Shown here: positions 1 to 8,321 of the stretch, in pieces
Numbering within the stretch: the first letter of the stretch is position 1
Layout: every line of letters begins with the position of its first letter
Notes under the pieces: generated by a model
The model's input: the letters and a program-made list of their open reading frames with translations, nothing else
What the model was told of the DNA's origin: nothing
The model's database searches: none
Assembly: GCA_900555045.1 (NCBI GenBank)
Contig: USJW01000018.1
Coordinates: 1 to 52,696, forward strand
Direction of reading: 5' to 3'
Length of the DNA stretch: 52,696 nt
From: an uncultured Clostridium sp.
Lineage (GTDB): Bacteria; Bacillota; Clostridia; Lachnospirales; Lachnospiraceae
Position numbers and translations under genes: made by a program

Positions 1-1
1 C

Positions 2-1057
2 CCAAATATCAAGCGGGATACATTGGAGCTGCGACTTGCTGACAATGCAGGTATTTGGTTAGGAGATGGCTGGGGTGAGAGCCCGGTCTACATCTCCCAC
101 ATGTCCTTCGGCGCGTTGTCGAAGGAGACGAAGATCGCCCTGGCAAAGGGCAGCGCCATGGCCGGGACGGCCATGTGCTCCGGCGAGGGAGGGATCCTGC
201 CGGAGGAGATGGAGGCGGCCTACAAGTACATTTTCGAGTATGTGCCCAATCTCTACAGCGTGACGCCGGAGAACCTGCGCCGGGCGGACGCCATCGAGAT
301 CAAGATCGGCCAGGGGACCAAGCCCGGCATGGGCGGCCACCTGCCGGGGAGCAAGGTGACGCCGGAGATCGCAAGCATCCGCAACAAGCCGCTGGGGCAG
401 GATGTGATCAGCCCCTCCAAGTTCCCGGGGATCAACTCGAAGGAGGACTTAAAGGCGCTGGTGGACCGGCTACGTGAGGAGTCCGGCGGGCGTCCAATCG
501 GCGTGAAGATCGCGGCGGGGCGCGTGGAGCGGGATCTGGAGTTCTGCGTGTTCGCGGAGCCGGATTTTGTGACCATCGACGGGCGCGGGGGAGCGACCGG
601 GGCCAGCCCCAAGCTGGTGCGCGACGCAACCAGCCTGCCCACCGTCTACGCCCTGCACCGGGCCAGGAAGTACCTGGACAGCGTGGGAAGCCCCATCCAG
701 CTGGTGATCACTGGCGGCCTGAGGGTGTCCTCGGACTTTGCCAAGGCGTTAGCCATGGGGGCGGACGCGGTTGCGATCGCCTCGGCCGCGCTGATGGCCG
801 CTGCCTGCCAGCAGTACCGGATCTGCGGGACTGGCATGTGCCCGGTGGGCGTGGCCACCCAGGATCCCGCGCTGCGCCGCCGTTTCCCGGAGGAGGCCGC
901 CGCGCTGCGGGTCGCCAACTTCTTAAACGTGTCCCGGGCGGAGCTTGAGACCTTCGCGCGGATCACCGGGCATGAGGACGTGCACGGGCTGTGCGTCGAT
1001 GATCTTTGCACCACCAGCCGGGAGATCGCAGAGCACACGGACATCTGTCACGCGTAG
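2..1057 (+). CDS. Glutamate synthase FMN/Fe-S (GltB central) domain protein, 5'-truncated by the window edge
   Basis: C-terminal part of the FMN-binding synthase domain of glutamate synthase, which makes glutamate from 2-oxoglutarate and glutamine-derived ammonia. The reading frame is open to the first base, so the gene starts upstream; the TTG at position 23 is not the real start. Visible hallmarks are the GGILPEE and KIGQGTKPGMGGHLPG phosphate/FMN-site segments, the GGRGGATGA-like loop (here DGRGGATGASP) and the cysteine pattern C-x5-C-x4-C in ACQQYRICGTGMCPVG, which in this family holds a [3Fe-4S] cluster. The protein stops soon after the cluster and carries no GXGXG domain. It therefore resembles the stand-alone archaeal/clostridial form rather than the large fused GltB. 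It lies just upstream of the T-box operon but probably in a separate transcript, because a good promoter follows. The family call is firm; the exact in vivo electron donor cannot be told. Confidence 0.88.
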   Translation, partial: PNIKRDTLELRLADNAGIWLGDGWGESPVYISHMSFGALSKETKIALAKGSAMAGTAMCSGEGGILPEEMEAAYKYIFEYVPNLYSVTPENLRRADAIEIKIGQGTKPGMGGHLPGSKVTPEIASIRNKPLGQDVISPSKFPGINSKEDLKALVDRLREESGGRPIGVKIAAGRVERDLEFCVFAEPDFVTIDGRGGATGASPKLVRDATSLPTVYALHRARKYLDSVGSPIQLVITGGLRVSSDFAKALAMGADAVAIASAALMAAACQQYRICGTGMCPVGVATQDPALRRRFPEEAAALRVANFLNVSRAELETFARITGHEDVHGLCVDDLCTTSREIAEHTDICHA

Positions 1058-1099
1058 GGCGTAAAAAAATAAAATCTGTGTCGTCGGTGAAATTTTACC

Positions 1100-1128
1100 T
1101 TGACTTTTGCAGAAGGATGGTCTATTTT
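1100..1128 (+). promoter_or_regulatory. Sigma-A-type promoter for the T-box/aspS-gatCAB operon
   Basis: TTGACT at 1100-1105 and TATTTT at 1123-1128 are separated by exactly 17 bases. They lie about 30 bases upstream of the T-box stem I, which is the expected arrangement for a leader RNA promoter. This is a pattern match only. Confidence 0.55.
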
Positions 1129-1159
1129 AGATGGTATTAAATCAACCGGCGCTTCAACC

Positions 1160-1401
1160 GGCGCCGGGGGAATAGCTGTGAAGGAGACTCTTGCCTGAGA
1201 AATGTGACAGGAAGGGGGCGTCACCGACTGAGAGCGCCGCCGTGCAGGACTGGGCGAAGGGAACACTCCGGAGCTGGCATGCTGAACCGGCGCCCTTATC
1301 GCGCGCGAGGAAACCGATCTTAGGCATGTCCGTCGCACTCGTTACGTGCTGAGAGTGGGGAACCGGCTGGTCCGGTGCCCAATGCGGGTGGTACCGCGGG
1401 A
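1160..1401 (+). promoter_or_regulatory. T-box riboswitch leader (candidate Asn/Glu specifier) controlling aspS-gatCAB
   Basis: The leader carries the highly conserved T-box sequence GGGTGGTACCGCGG at 1386-1399, which pairs with the acceptor end of uncharged tRNA to form the antiterminator. A terminator hairpin follows immediately. The base of stem I can be drawn as a perfect 8-bp helix, GGCGCCGG (1160-1167) with CCGGCGCC (1287-1294). Beside it on the 3' strand is GAAC (1284-1287), which contains AAC (Asn) and, shifted by one base, GAA (Glu). A GAGAGC element typical of the distal part of stem I is at about 1229-1234. The downstream genes make Asn-tRNA (and possibly Gln-tRNA) by transamidation, so sensing uncharged tRNA-Asn and perhaps tRNA-Glu fits. 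T-box identity is near certain; the specifier assignment is inferred by hand. Confidence 0.93.
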
Positions 1402-1420
1402 TTTGTCTGTGAACATTCAT

Positions 1421-1470
1421 ATCCCGTCCCGGAATACAACTTTGTGTGTATTCCGGGGCGGGATTTTTTG
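1421..1470 (+). terminator. T-box regulated terminator
   Basis: The arms ATCCCGTCCCGGAATACA (1421-1438) and TGTATTCCGGGGCGGGAT (1447-1464) pair over 18 positions with one wobble and are followed by a T run. This is the intrinsic terminator that the T-box antiterminator competes with. Read-through reaches aspS at 1531. Confidence 0.92.
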
Positions 1471-1530
1471 ATGCCCGGATCCGGGATGCACACGAAAACC
1501 CAATCCACTTGTAGAAATGAGGAAAACACT

Positions 1531-2862
1531 ATGGAATTCATCGACGGAGTAAGAGAGAAAGAGGTAATCGGAATCCGGCAGATTCTGTCCGGGGGCTTTG
1601 AGGGGAGGACAGTCCGGGTAAACGGGGCGGTCCACACCATCCGAAATATGGGCGAGGTGGCCTTCGTGGTGCTGCGCAAGGCTGAGGGCCTGGTGCAGTG
1701 CGTATACGAGGAGGGCGTTACCAATTTTGACATCCGAAATCTGAGAGAGGAATCCGCTGTGGAGGTGACGGGGACGGTAAAGCTTGAGGAGCGCGCGCCG
1801 GAGGGATTTGAGATCCGGCTGCGGGAGATCACCGTGCTGTCAACGCCCGCGGCGCCCATGCCCATCGCGGTGAGCAAATGGAAACTGAACACCTCCCTTG
1901 AGACCAAGCTGGCCCTGCGGCCAGTGTCCCTGCGCAACGTGCGCGAGCGGGCCAAGTTCAAGATCCAGGAGGGCATTGTCCGGGGCTTCCGGGACTACTT
2001 GTCAAGCCAGGGCTTCACGGAAATCCACACGCCGAAGATCGTGGCCCGGGGCGCGGAGGGCGGCTCCAACGTGTTTAAGCTCAACTATTTCAACAAGAAG
2101 GCGGAGCTGGGGCAGAGCCCTCAGTTTTACAAGCAGACCATGGTGGGCGTCTACGACCGGGTGTTTGAGGCGGCCCCCGTGTTCCGGGCGGAGAAGCACA
2201 ACACCACCCGGCACTTAAACGAGTACACCAGCCTGGATTTCGAGATGGGCTACATCGACGGCTTCGAGGATGTGATGGCCATGGAGACGGGGATGCTCCA
2301 GTATGTGATGGACCTGCTGGCGCGGGAGTACAAAAAGGAGCTGCGGCTTCTGGACGTGACGCTGCCGGACGTCTCGCGGATCCCGGCGGTGCGGTTTGAC
2401 CGGGCGAAGGAGCTGGTGGCTGAGAAGTATCAGCGCCGGATCCGCAACCCCTATGATTTGGAGCCGGAGGAGGAGCTGCTCATCGGCCGCTACTTTAAGG
2501 AGGAGTACGGCAGCGATTTCGTGTTCGTGACCCACTACCCGTCCAGGAAGCGCCCCTTCTACGCCATGGACGACCCGGCGGATCCAAAGTTCACCCTCAG
2601 CTTTGACCTGCTGTTTAAGGGGCTGGAGGTGACCACCGGAGGGCAGCGGATCCACGACTACAACACGATGATCCAGAAAATGGAAAAGCGGGGCATGGAC
2701 CCGGCGGACATCGCCTCCTACCTGATGATCTTTAAATACGGCATGCCGCCCCACGGCGGTCTTGGGATTGGCCTGGAGCGCCTGACCATGCGGCTCCTTG
2801 ACGAGCAGAACGTGCGGGAGACCACCCTGTTCCCCCGGGACGTGTCGCGGCTGGAGCCCTGA
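1531..2862 (+). CDS. aspS: Aspartate--tRNA(Asp/Asn) ligase, archaeal-type (non-discriminating AspRS2)
   Basis: Charges tRNA-Asp, and very likely also tRNA-Asn, with aspartate. The mischarged Asp-tRNA(Asn) is then amidated by the GatCAB enzyme encoded next. The protein is 443 residues, the short archaeal/eukaryotic-like AspRS length, without the GAD insertion of the long bacterial enzyme. An N-terminal OB fold (residues about 15-105) is followed by the class II core: motif 2 around FRAEKHNTTRHLNEYTSLD and motif 3 GLGIGLERLTMRL. The segment GQSPQFYKQ has the SPQ typical of AspRS, where AsnRS usually has SGQ, so this is not an AsnRS. The ATG at 1531 is chosen because the frame-open extension to 1375 lies inside the T-box and terminator. 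Transamidation context strongly suggests a non-discriminating enzyme. Whether the genome has a second, discriminating AspRS is unknown. Confidence 0.92.
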   Translation: MEFIDGVREKEVIGIRQILSGGFEGRTVRVNGAVHTIRNMGEVAFVVLRKAEGLVQCVYEEGVTNFDIRNLREESAVEVTGTVKLEERAPEGFEIRLREITVLSTPAAPMPIAVSKWKLNTSLETKLALRPVSLRNVRERAKFKIQEGIVRGFRDYLSSQGFTEIHTPKIVARGAEGGSNVFKLNYFNKKAELGQSPQFYKQTMVGVYDRVFEAAPVFRAEKHNTTRHLNEYTSLDFEMGYIDGFEDVMAMETGMLQYVMDLLAREYKKELRLLDVTLPDVSRIPAVRFDRAKELVAEKYQRRIRNPYDLEPEEELLIGRYFKEEYGSDFVFVTHYPSRKRPFYAMDDPADPKFTLSFDLLFKGLEVTTGGQRIHDYNTMIQKMEKRGMDPADIASYLMIFKYGMPPHGGLGIGLERLTMRLLDEQNVRETTLFPRDVSRLEP

Positions 2863-2885
2863 CGGGGAGCGAAAGGAGGACAGAC

Positions 2886-3179
2886 ATGGCAAATCGAATC
2901 GATCATGAGACCATAGAGTATGTGGGAATTCTGGCAAAGCTGGAGCTCTCGCCGGAGGAGATGGAGGCGGCCGGAGCGGACATGAGCCGGATGCTGGACT
3001 ATATCGACAAGCTGAACGAGCTGGACACGGAGGGTGTGGAACCCATGTCCCATATTTTCCCGGTGTACAACGTGTTCCGGGAGGACGTGGTCACGAACGG
3101 TGACGGAAGCGCAGACAGCCTGGCCGGCGCGCCCGAGAAGAAGGACGGCGCGTTTAAGGTGCCGAGGACGGTAGAATAG
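2886..3179 (+). CDS. gatC: Asp-tRNA(Asn)/Glu-tRNA(Gln) amidotransferase subunit C
   Basis: Small subunit (97 residues, normal length) of the heterotrimeric GatCAB. It wraps around the GatA-GatB interface and stabilises the complex. The typical start (IDHETIEYVGILAKLELSPEE) and the C-terminal acidic/aromatic stretch with EPMSHIFPVYNVFREDVV are both present. A strong AAAGGAGG ribosome binding site precedes the ATG. It lies 23 bases after aspS and 12 bases before gatA, in one operon under the T-box. Confidence 0.95.
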   Translation: MANRIDHETIEYVGILAKLELSPEEMEAAGADMSRMLDYIDKLNELDTEGVEPMSHIFPVYNVFREDVVTNGDGSADSLAGAPEKKDGAFKVPRTVE

Positions 3180-3191
3180 GAGGGATGTCCG

Positions 3192-4634
3192 GTGAACAGT
3201 TTATTGGATTTGACGGCAGTTGAGCTTAGCGGAAAGATAAAGGCGGGGGAGGTCACCGCTATGGAGGCGGTCCAGGCGGTGCTCGCGCACATCGATGAGG
3301 TGGAGCCAAAGGTGCACGCCTACGTGACCCTTGACGGGGAGCGGGCCCTTGCCAGGGCAGAACAGGTCCAGCGCAGCATCGAGGATAAGACCTTGACCGG
3401 GCCCCTCGCGGGGGTGCCGGTGGCGGTGAAGGACAATCTGTGCACAAAGGGGCTTCGGACTACCTGCGGCTCCCGGATGCTGGAGCAGTTTGTGCCAACC
3501 TACTCGGCACAGGCGGTGGAGAATTTAGAGCGGGCCGGCGCGGTGATCCTGGGAAAGACCAACATGGACGAGTTCGCCATGGGGAGCACCACGGAGACCT
3601 CGGCCTGGGGAAGCACCCGCAACCCCTGGAACCTGGACCATGTGCCCGGCGGCTCCTCGGGCGGCTCCTGCGCGGCTGTGGCGGCCAGGGAGTGTTTCGC
3701 GGCCCTGGGCTCGGACACCGGCGGCTCGATCCGCCAGCCCAGCTCCTTCTGCGGCGTGACCGGGATCAAGCCTACCTACGGCACGGTGTCCCGCTATGGC
3801 TTGATCGCCTACGCCTCCTCCCTGGATCAGATTGGGCCGGTGGCGAGGGATGTGACCGACTGCGCGGCCATCCTGGAGGCCATCGCCTCCCATGACCCCA
3901 GGGACAGCACCTCCATGGCCCGGGCGGACTGTGATTTCACCTCCGCGCTGCAAGACGACGTGCGGGGGCTGCGGGTGGGACTGCCGTGCAGCTATTTCGG
4001 CGAGGGCCTGGACCCGGAGGTGCGGGCGGCCGTTTACCGCGCGGCGGATGTATTAAAGGAAGGGGGAGCTGTGGTGGAGGAGTTCGACTTAGGGCTGGTG
4101 GACTACGCCATCCCGGCCTACTACGTGATCGCCTCCGCGGAGGCCAGCTCCAACCTGGCCCGGTTTGACGGCGTGAAGTACGGATACCGGGCGGCGGACT
4201 GCGAGGGACTCCACAGCATGTACAAGCGCACCCGCTCCGAGGGCTTTGGGCCTGAGGTGAAGCGGCGCATCATGCTAGGCTCCTTCGTGCTCAGCTCCGG
4301 CTACTATGACGCATATTATCTGAAGGCATTGCGCACCCGGGCGCTGATCAAGGCAGAGTTTGACCGGGCGTTCCGGAAGTTCGACGTGATCCTGGCGCCC
4401 GCCTCCCCGGGCACCGCGCCGCTTTTGGGCCAATCCCTGGAGGACCCGCTGAAGATGTACCTGGGGGACATTTACACCATCTCCGTGAACCTGGCCGGGC
4501 TTCCGGGAACCAGTGTGCCCTGCGGGCTCGACTCGTCGGGGCTTCCCATCGGCGTGCAGATGATCGGGGACTGCTTTAAGGAGAAGGAGATCATCCGCGC
4601 GGCGTACGCGTTTGAGAGGAGGAGCGAGCGATGA
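3192..4634 (+). CDS. gatA: Asp-tRNA(Asn)/Glu-tRNA(Gln) amidotransferase subunit A (amidase)
   Basis: Glutaminase subunit of GatCAB. It releases ammonia from glutamine (or asparagine) and channels it to GatB. The amidase-signature catalytic triad is visible as Lys80 (VAVKDNL), the cis-Ser Ser155 in PGGSSGGS and nucleophile Ser179 in DTGGSIRQP, matching the usual K79/S154/S178 spacing. The 480 residues are full length. Start is GTG at 3192, with GGAGGGA about 10 bases upstream; no better ATG is in frame. Its last four bases overlap the gatB start (ATGA), a sign of translational coupling. Confidence 0.96.
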   Translation: MNSLLDLTAVELSGKIKAGEVTAMEAVQAVLAHIDEVEPKVHAYVTLDGERALARAEQVQRSIEDKTLTGPLAGVPVAVKDNLCTKGLRTTCGSRMLEQFVPTYSAQAVENLERAGAVILGKTNMDEFAMGSTTETSAWGSTRNPWNLDHVPGGSSGGSCAAVAARECFAALGSDTGGSIRQPSSFCGVTGIKPTYGTVSRYGLIAYASSLDQIGPVARDVTDCAAILEAIASHDPRDSTSMARADCDFTSALQDDVRGLRVGLPCSYFGEGLDPEVRAAVYRAADVLKEGGAVVEEFDLGLVDYAIPAYYVIASAEASSNLARFDGVKYGYRAADCEGLHSMYKRTRSEGFGPEVKRRIMLGSFVLSSGYYDAYYLKALRTRALIKAEFDRAFRKFDVILAPASPGTAPLLGQSLEDPLKMYLGDIYTISVNLAGLPGTSVPCGLDSSGLPIGVQMIGDCFKEKEIIRAAYAFERRSER

Positions 4635-6070
4635 GCAGACAGTATGAGACCGTGATCGGCCTGGAGGTCCATGTGGAGCTGGCAACCAAGACGAAAATTT
4701 TCTGTTCCTGCTCCACGGAGTTCGGCGGGGCGCCAAATACCCACACCTGCCCGGTGTGCACCGGCATGCCCGGCGCCCTCCCGGTCCTAAATAAGCAGGT
4801 GGTGGAGTACGCGCTGGCGGTGGGGCTGGCCACCAACTGTGCGGTCAACCAGCACTGCAGGTTTGACCGGAAGAACTATTTTTACCCGGACAATCCACAG
4901 AACTATCAGATATCCCAGCTGTATCTTCCCATCTGCCACGACGGCTGGGTGGAGATTGAGACGGAGGACGGCGGCGTAAAGCGGGTGGGGATCCATGAGA
5001 TCCACATGGAGGAGGACGCGGGCAAGCTGATCCACGACGAGTGGGAGGACTGCTCCCTGGTGGACTACAACCGCAGCGGAGTGCCGTTGATCGAGATTGT
5101 GTCCGAGCCGGATATGCGCAGCGCTAAGGAGGTGATTGCCTACCTGGAGAAGCTGCGGCTGATGATCCAGTATCTGGGAGCGTCGGACTGCAAGCTCCAG
5201 GAGGGCTCCATGCGGGCGGATGTAAACCTGTCCGTGCGCCCTGTGGGCGCGCCTGAGCTTGGGACGCGCACGGAGATGAAGAACTTAAACTCCTTCAAGG
5301 CCATCGCCAGGGCCATCGAGGGGGAGCGGGCCCGCCAGATCGAGCTGATCGAGGAGGGACGGGCCGTGGTGCAGGAGACAAGGCGCTGGGACGACAACAA
5401 GGAGAGCTCCAAGGCCATGCGCTCCAAGGAGGACGCCAAGGACTACCGGTATTTCCCGGACCCGGATCTGCCGCCGGTGTGGATCGACGACGCGTGGATC
5501 GAGGCGGTGAGGGCGCGCCAGCCGGAGCTAAAGACTGAGAAGATGGCCCGCTACATGGCGGACTACGGGCTTCCGCGCTACGACGCGGATCTGCTCACCA
5601 GCTCCAAGCGCATGGCGGACCTCTTTGAGGAGACCGTGAAGCTCTGCGGCAGGCCCAAGGAGACCTCCAACTGGCTGATGGTGGAGGCCATGCGCCTGCT
5701 AAAGGAGCAGGAGATGGATCCGGATCAGATGTGCTTTTCGCCCGCCCACCTGGCGGCGCTGATCCGCATGGTGGAGAAGAACGAGATCAACCGCACGGTG
5801 GCGAAGGCGGTGTTCGAGGAGATCTTTAAAAGCGATGTGGACCCGGAGCGGTACGTCGCGGAGAAGGGCCTTAAGGTTGTGAGCGACGAGGGCGCGCTGC
5901 GCGCGGCCGTGGAGGCGGTGCTGGCGGCCAATCCGCAGTCCGCAGCGGACTACAAAAACGGCAAGGACAGAGCCTTGGGATTTATCGTGGGGCAGACCAT
6001 GCGGGCCATGAAGGGAAAGGCCGATCCGGCCCTGGTCAACCGCCTGGTGCGGGAGATGATCGCCCGTTAG
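4631..6070 (+). CDS. gatB: Asp-tRNA(Asn)/Glu-tRNA(Gln) amidotransferase subunit B
   Basis: Kinase/amidotransferase subunit that binds the mischarged tRNA, activates the side-chain carboxylate with ATP and amidates it. The start YETVIGLEVHVEL, the cysteine set CSCSTEFGGAPNTHTCPVCTG (zinc site) and the core GVPLIEIVSEPD are classic GatB. The C-terminal YqeY-like tail domain that contacts the tRNA elbow (about residues 330-479) ends in GFIVGQTMRAMKGKADP. At 479 residues it is full length. It is the last gene of the T-box operon as far as can be seen. No glutamyl-tRNA synthetase follows, unlike some clostridial operons. Confidence 0.96.
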   Translation: MSRQYETVIGLEVHVELATKTKIFCSCSTEFGGAPNTHTCPVCTGMPGALPVLNKQVVEYALAVGLATNCAVNQHCRFDRKNYFYPDNPQNYQISQLYLPICHDGWVEIETEDGGVKRVGIHEIHMEEDAGKLIHDEWEDCSLVDYNRSGVPLIEIVSEPDMRSAKEVIAYLEKLRLMIQYLGASDCKLQEGSMRADVNLSVRPVGAPELGTRTEMKNLNSFKAIARAIEGERARQIELIEEGRAVVQETRRWDDNKESSKAMRSKEDAKDYRYFPDPDLPPVWIDDAWIEAVRARQPELKTEKMARYMADYGLPRYDADLLTSSKRMADLFEETVKLCGRPKETSNWLMVEAMRLLKEQEMDPDQMCFSPAHLAALIRMVEKNEINRTVAKAVFEEIFKSDVDPERYVAEKGLKVVSDEGALRAAVEAVLAANPQSAADYKNGKDRALGFIVGQTMRAMKGKADPALVNRLVREMIAR

Positions 6071-6125
6071 CCGCGCGCTATAATCCGGGGCAGGAATAAA
6101 AAATAACACGTAAGAAAATTTGGTA

Positions 6126-6155
6126 TTGACGGAACCACCCGATTAGTGATATGCT
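6126..6155 (+). promoter_or_regulatory. Promoter upstream of the aspartate aminotransferase
   Basis: TTGACG (6126-6131) and TATGCT (6150-6155) are separated by 18 bases, about 90 bases before the ATG at 6247. This suggests the aminotransferase has its own transcript, apart from gatB. A GAGGAG ribosome binding site sits at 6236-6241. Confidence 0.55.
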
Positions 6156-6246
6156 TTTTAACAATGCAGGAAAGTGTAGATGACTGGAAGACAAATGTCT
6201 GCACACCGGCAACAAAAATGGATGAGAAGATCATGAGGAGGAAATT

Positions 6247-7536
6247 ATGAAGCCATATGCGGAGATGACAAAAGAAGAACTGATCGCGCTGCGCAAAGAT
6301 TTGAAAGCCCAGTACCGCGAGATGCAGGGCAGGGACTTAAAGCTGGATATGTCCAGAGGCAAGCCCAGCGCAGAGCAGCTTGATTTATCTATGGGCATGA
6401 TGGATGTGCTCGGAAGCGACAGCGACCTGATCTGTGAGGACGGAACCGACTGCCGCAACTACGGTGTCCTGACCGGTATCGACGAGGCCAAGGTGCTGCT
6501 GGGCGACATGATGGAGGTGAATCCGGATCAGATCATCATTTACGGCAACTCCAGCCTGAACGTGATGTACGACACCGTTTCCCGCTCCATGACCCACGGC
6601 GTGATGGGAAACACCCCCTGGTGTAAACTGGATAAGGTTAAATTTCTCTGCCCCGTTCCCGGATATGACCGCCATTTTGCCATCACCGAATATTTCGGGA
6701 TTGAGATGATCAATGTGCCGATGACCCCGGAGGGTCCGGATATGGATATGGTGGAGGAGCTGGTGGCTGCGGATTCTTCCATCAAAGGAATCTGGTGCGT
6801 GCCCAAGTACTCCAATCCCCAGGGCTACTCCTACTCCGACGAGACGGTCCGCCGCTTCGCCCGCTTAAAGCCGGCCGCTCCGGACTTTAGGATCTACTGG
6901 GACAACGCCTACGGCATCCACCACCTGTACGACCACGACCAGGATCACTTAATCGAGATTCTGGCAGAGTGCAAGCGCGCGGGGAACCCGGATCTGGTTT
7001 ACAAGTTCGCCTCCACCTCCAAGATCAGCTTCCCCGGCTCCGGAATCGCCAGCATCGCGGCTTCCTTAAACAACCTGGAGGACATCAAGCGCCAGTTAAA
7101 GTACCAGACCATCGGGCACGACAAAGTGAACCAGCTGCGCCATGTGCGCTTCTTCAAGGATATCCACGGCATGGTGGAGCACATGCGCAGACATGCGGAT
7201 ATTATCCGCCCCAAGTTCGAGGCAGTGGAGGAAATCTTACAGCGCGAGCTGGACGGACTGGGGATCGGCCAGTGGACCAACCCCAAGGGCGGCTACTTCA
7301 TCTCCTTTGACGCGCTGGAGGGCTGTGCCAAGGAGATCGTGGCGAAGTGCAAAAAGGCCGGCGTGGTGATGACCGGCGCGGGCGCCACCTATCCCTACGG
7401 CAAGGACCCGGAGGACAAAAACATCCGCATCGCCCCCACCTATCCGCCCCTCGGCGATCTGATCACCGCCACCGAGCTGTTCGCGCTGTGCGTGAAGCTG
7501 ACCAGCGTTGAAAAATTGTTGAAAAACATGGATTGA
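6247..7536 (+). CDS. Aspartate aminotransferase, subgroup Ic (PF12897 type)
   Basis: PLP enzyme of fold type I that exchanges the amino group between aspartate and 2-oxoglutarate. At 429 residues it matches the divergent subgroup Ic aspartate aminotransferases found in Actinobacteria and Clostridia. The start (KEELIALRKDLKAQYREMQGRDLKLDMSRGKPS) is characteristic. Lys259 in FASTSKISFPGSG is the expected Schiff-base lysine, preceded by the YWDNAY segment that contacts the PLP ring. SNPQGYS corresponds to the NPTG loop. The aspartate/glutamate link to the neighbouring transamidation operon is biochemical, not an obvious operon. Family placement is confident; the preferred amino donor is inferred. 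Confidence 0.86.
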   Translation: MKPYAEMTKEELIALRKDLKAQYREMQGRDLKLDMSRGKPSAEQLDLSMGMMDVLGSDSDLICEDGTDCRNYGVLTGIDEAKVLLGDMMEVNPDQIIIYGNSSLNVMYDTVSRSMTHGVMGNTPWCKLDKVKFLCPVPGYDRHFAITEYFGIEMINVPMTPEGPDMDMVEELVAADSSIKGIWCVPKYSNPQGYSYSDETVRRFARLKPAAPDFRIYWDNAYGIHHLYDHDQDHLIEILAECKRAGNPDLVYKFASTSKISFPGSGIASIAASLNNLEDIKRQLKYQTIGHDKVNQLRHVRFFKDIHGMVEHMRRHADIIRPKFEAVEEILQRELDGLGIGQWTNPKGGYFISFDALEGCAKEIVAKCKKAGVVMTGAGATYPYGKDPEDKNIRIAPTYPPLGDLITATELFALCVKLTSVEKLLKNMD

Positions 7537-7588
7537 GGACGCCTTTTCAGGAAAATGATTCAAGTGTAAAAAAATATCTTCTCCAGAT

Positions 7589-7648
7589 AATGATAAGGAG
7601 CGGCCAGACGGCAAACGAGTCGTCTGGTCCGCTCCTTATCATTTTTTT
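7589..7648 (+). terminator. Intrinsic terminator after the aspartate aminotransferase
   Basis: A roughly 20-bp stem (TGATAAGGAGCGGCCAGACG against CGTCTGGTCCGCTCCTTATC, with one bulged base) is followed by seven Ts. It lies only 16 bases before the start of the next gene. Confidence 0.93.
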
Positions 7649-7664
7649 GAGAGGAGGCCGGGCC

Positions 7665-8321
7665 GTGGAGCCGCAGAGGCAAAGGTTTCGAGGAAAATGC
7701 GATCTGTTCACCGTCTGCCTGGTGCCGGGGTTTACGGCCGCGTTCGCCTCCGTGGGCAGCTTGTTTGACACAAATCTGTCGGTGCTGGGAAACAGCATGG
7801 GCCACCGCCTGCTGTTTTTTGTCTGGGGCTGGATCACGGGCGGATACTATTTCTGGTACACCCGCTATCTGTTCCGGCTGGGGCAGTGTCGGAGCCGTGC
7901 AGCGCGGTGGCTTGCCGGGGCGGCGGGCCTTTTTATGATGTGGGCCGTGGTGATCCCCTATTACCCGGAAAAGCGGCCTGTTTTGGCCGCGCTCCACGTG
8001 CTGTTCGCGTTCTTCTCGCCGATCTTGCTGGCGGTATCCCTGGGACTGTTCGTGGCGGAGCTTGGAACGCGCGATCCCGGCCGCTATCAGAGCGCCTGGC
8101 GTGTGATGGGGGTGCTCATTTTCACGGCGGTGGGGATTTTGGCGGTCTCTGGATTTATAAACAGCTTCTTAGAAATGTTCCTGGTGGCGGGAATCTGTGG
8201 ATATCTCCGGTATCTGGAGCGGCTCCTCGTGGAGGAGCGGGCGGCGGACACCTCCCGCGGTCTACACCGCGCTCCCCAGGTAGAACAGCACGCCGGACAC
8301 CAGAAACACCGCGCCCCCTGA
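7665..8321 (+). CDS. Hypothetical multi-pass membrane protein
   Basis: I do not recognise the family. The 218-residue product is hydrophobic, with about six predicted transmembrane segments (for example around TVCLVPGFTAAFASV, LLFFVWGWITGGYYFWY, LAGAAGLFMMWAVVI, FAFFSPILLAVSLGLFV, GVLIFTAVGILAVSGF and FLEMFLVAGICGYL). Start is GTG at 7665, with GAGAGGAGG nine bases upstream; the in-frame extension to 7533 would run through the terminator. The last 60 bases overlap the 3' end of the convergent XRE gene. The final roughly 20 residues are low-complexity basic and may be read-through sequence rather than conserved protein. Its neighbour is a membrane-anchored repressor, so a sensor/regulator partnership is possible but unproven. 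Confidence 0.6.
   Translation: MEPQRQRFRGKCDLFTVCLVPGFTAAFASVGSLFDTNLSVLGNSMGHRLLFFVWGWITGGYYFWYTRYLFRLGQCRSRAARWLAGAAGLFMMWAVVIPYYPEKRPVLAALHVLFAFFSPILLAVSLGLFVAELGTRDPGRYQSAWRVMGVLIFTAVGILAVSGFINSFLEMFLVAGICGYLRYLERLLVEERAADTSRGLHRAPQVEQHAGHQKHRAP

Noticed and set aside
1375..1530. In-frame 52-codon N-terminal extension of aspS
   Set aside because: It lies in the T-box sequence and the regulated terminator; the AspRS OB fold begins right after the ATG at 1531.
1531..2862. Asparaginyl-tRNA synthetase annotation for this class II enzyme
   Set aside because: SPQFYKQ and the motif 2 region are of the AspRS type, and the gene sits with gatCAB, where AspRS is needed.
7533..7664. Upstream start for the unknown membrane protein
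   Set aside because: The extension would cross the aminotransferase terminator; the GTG at 7665 has a good ribosome site.
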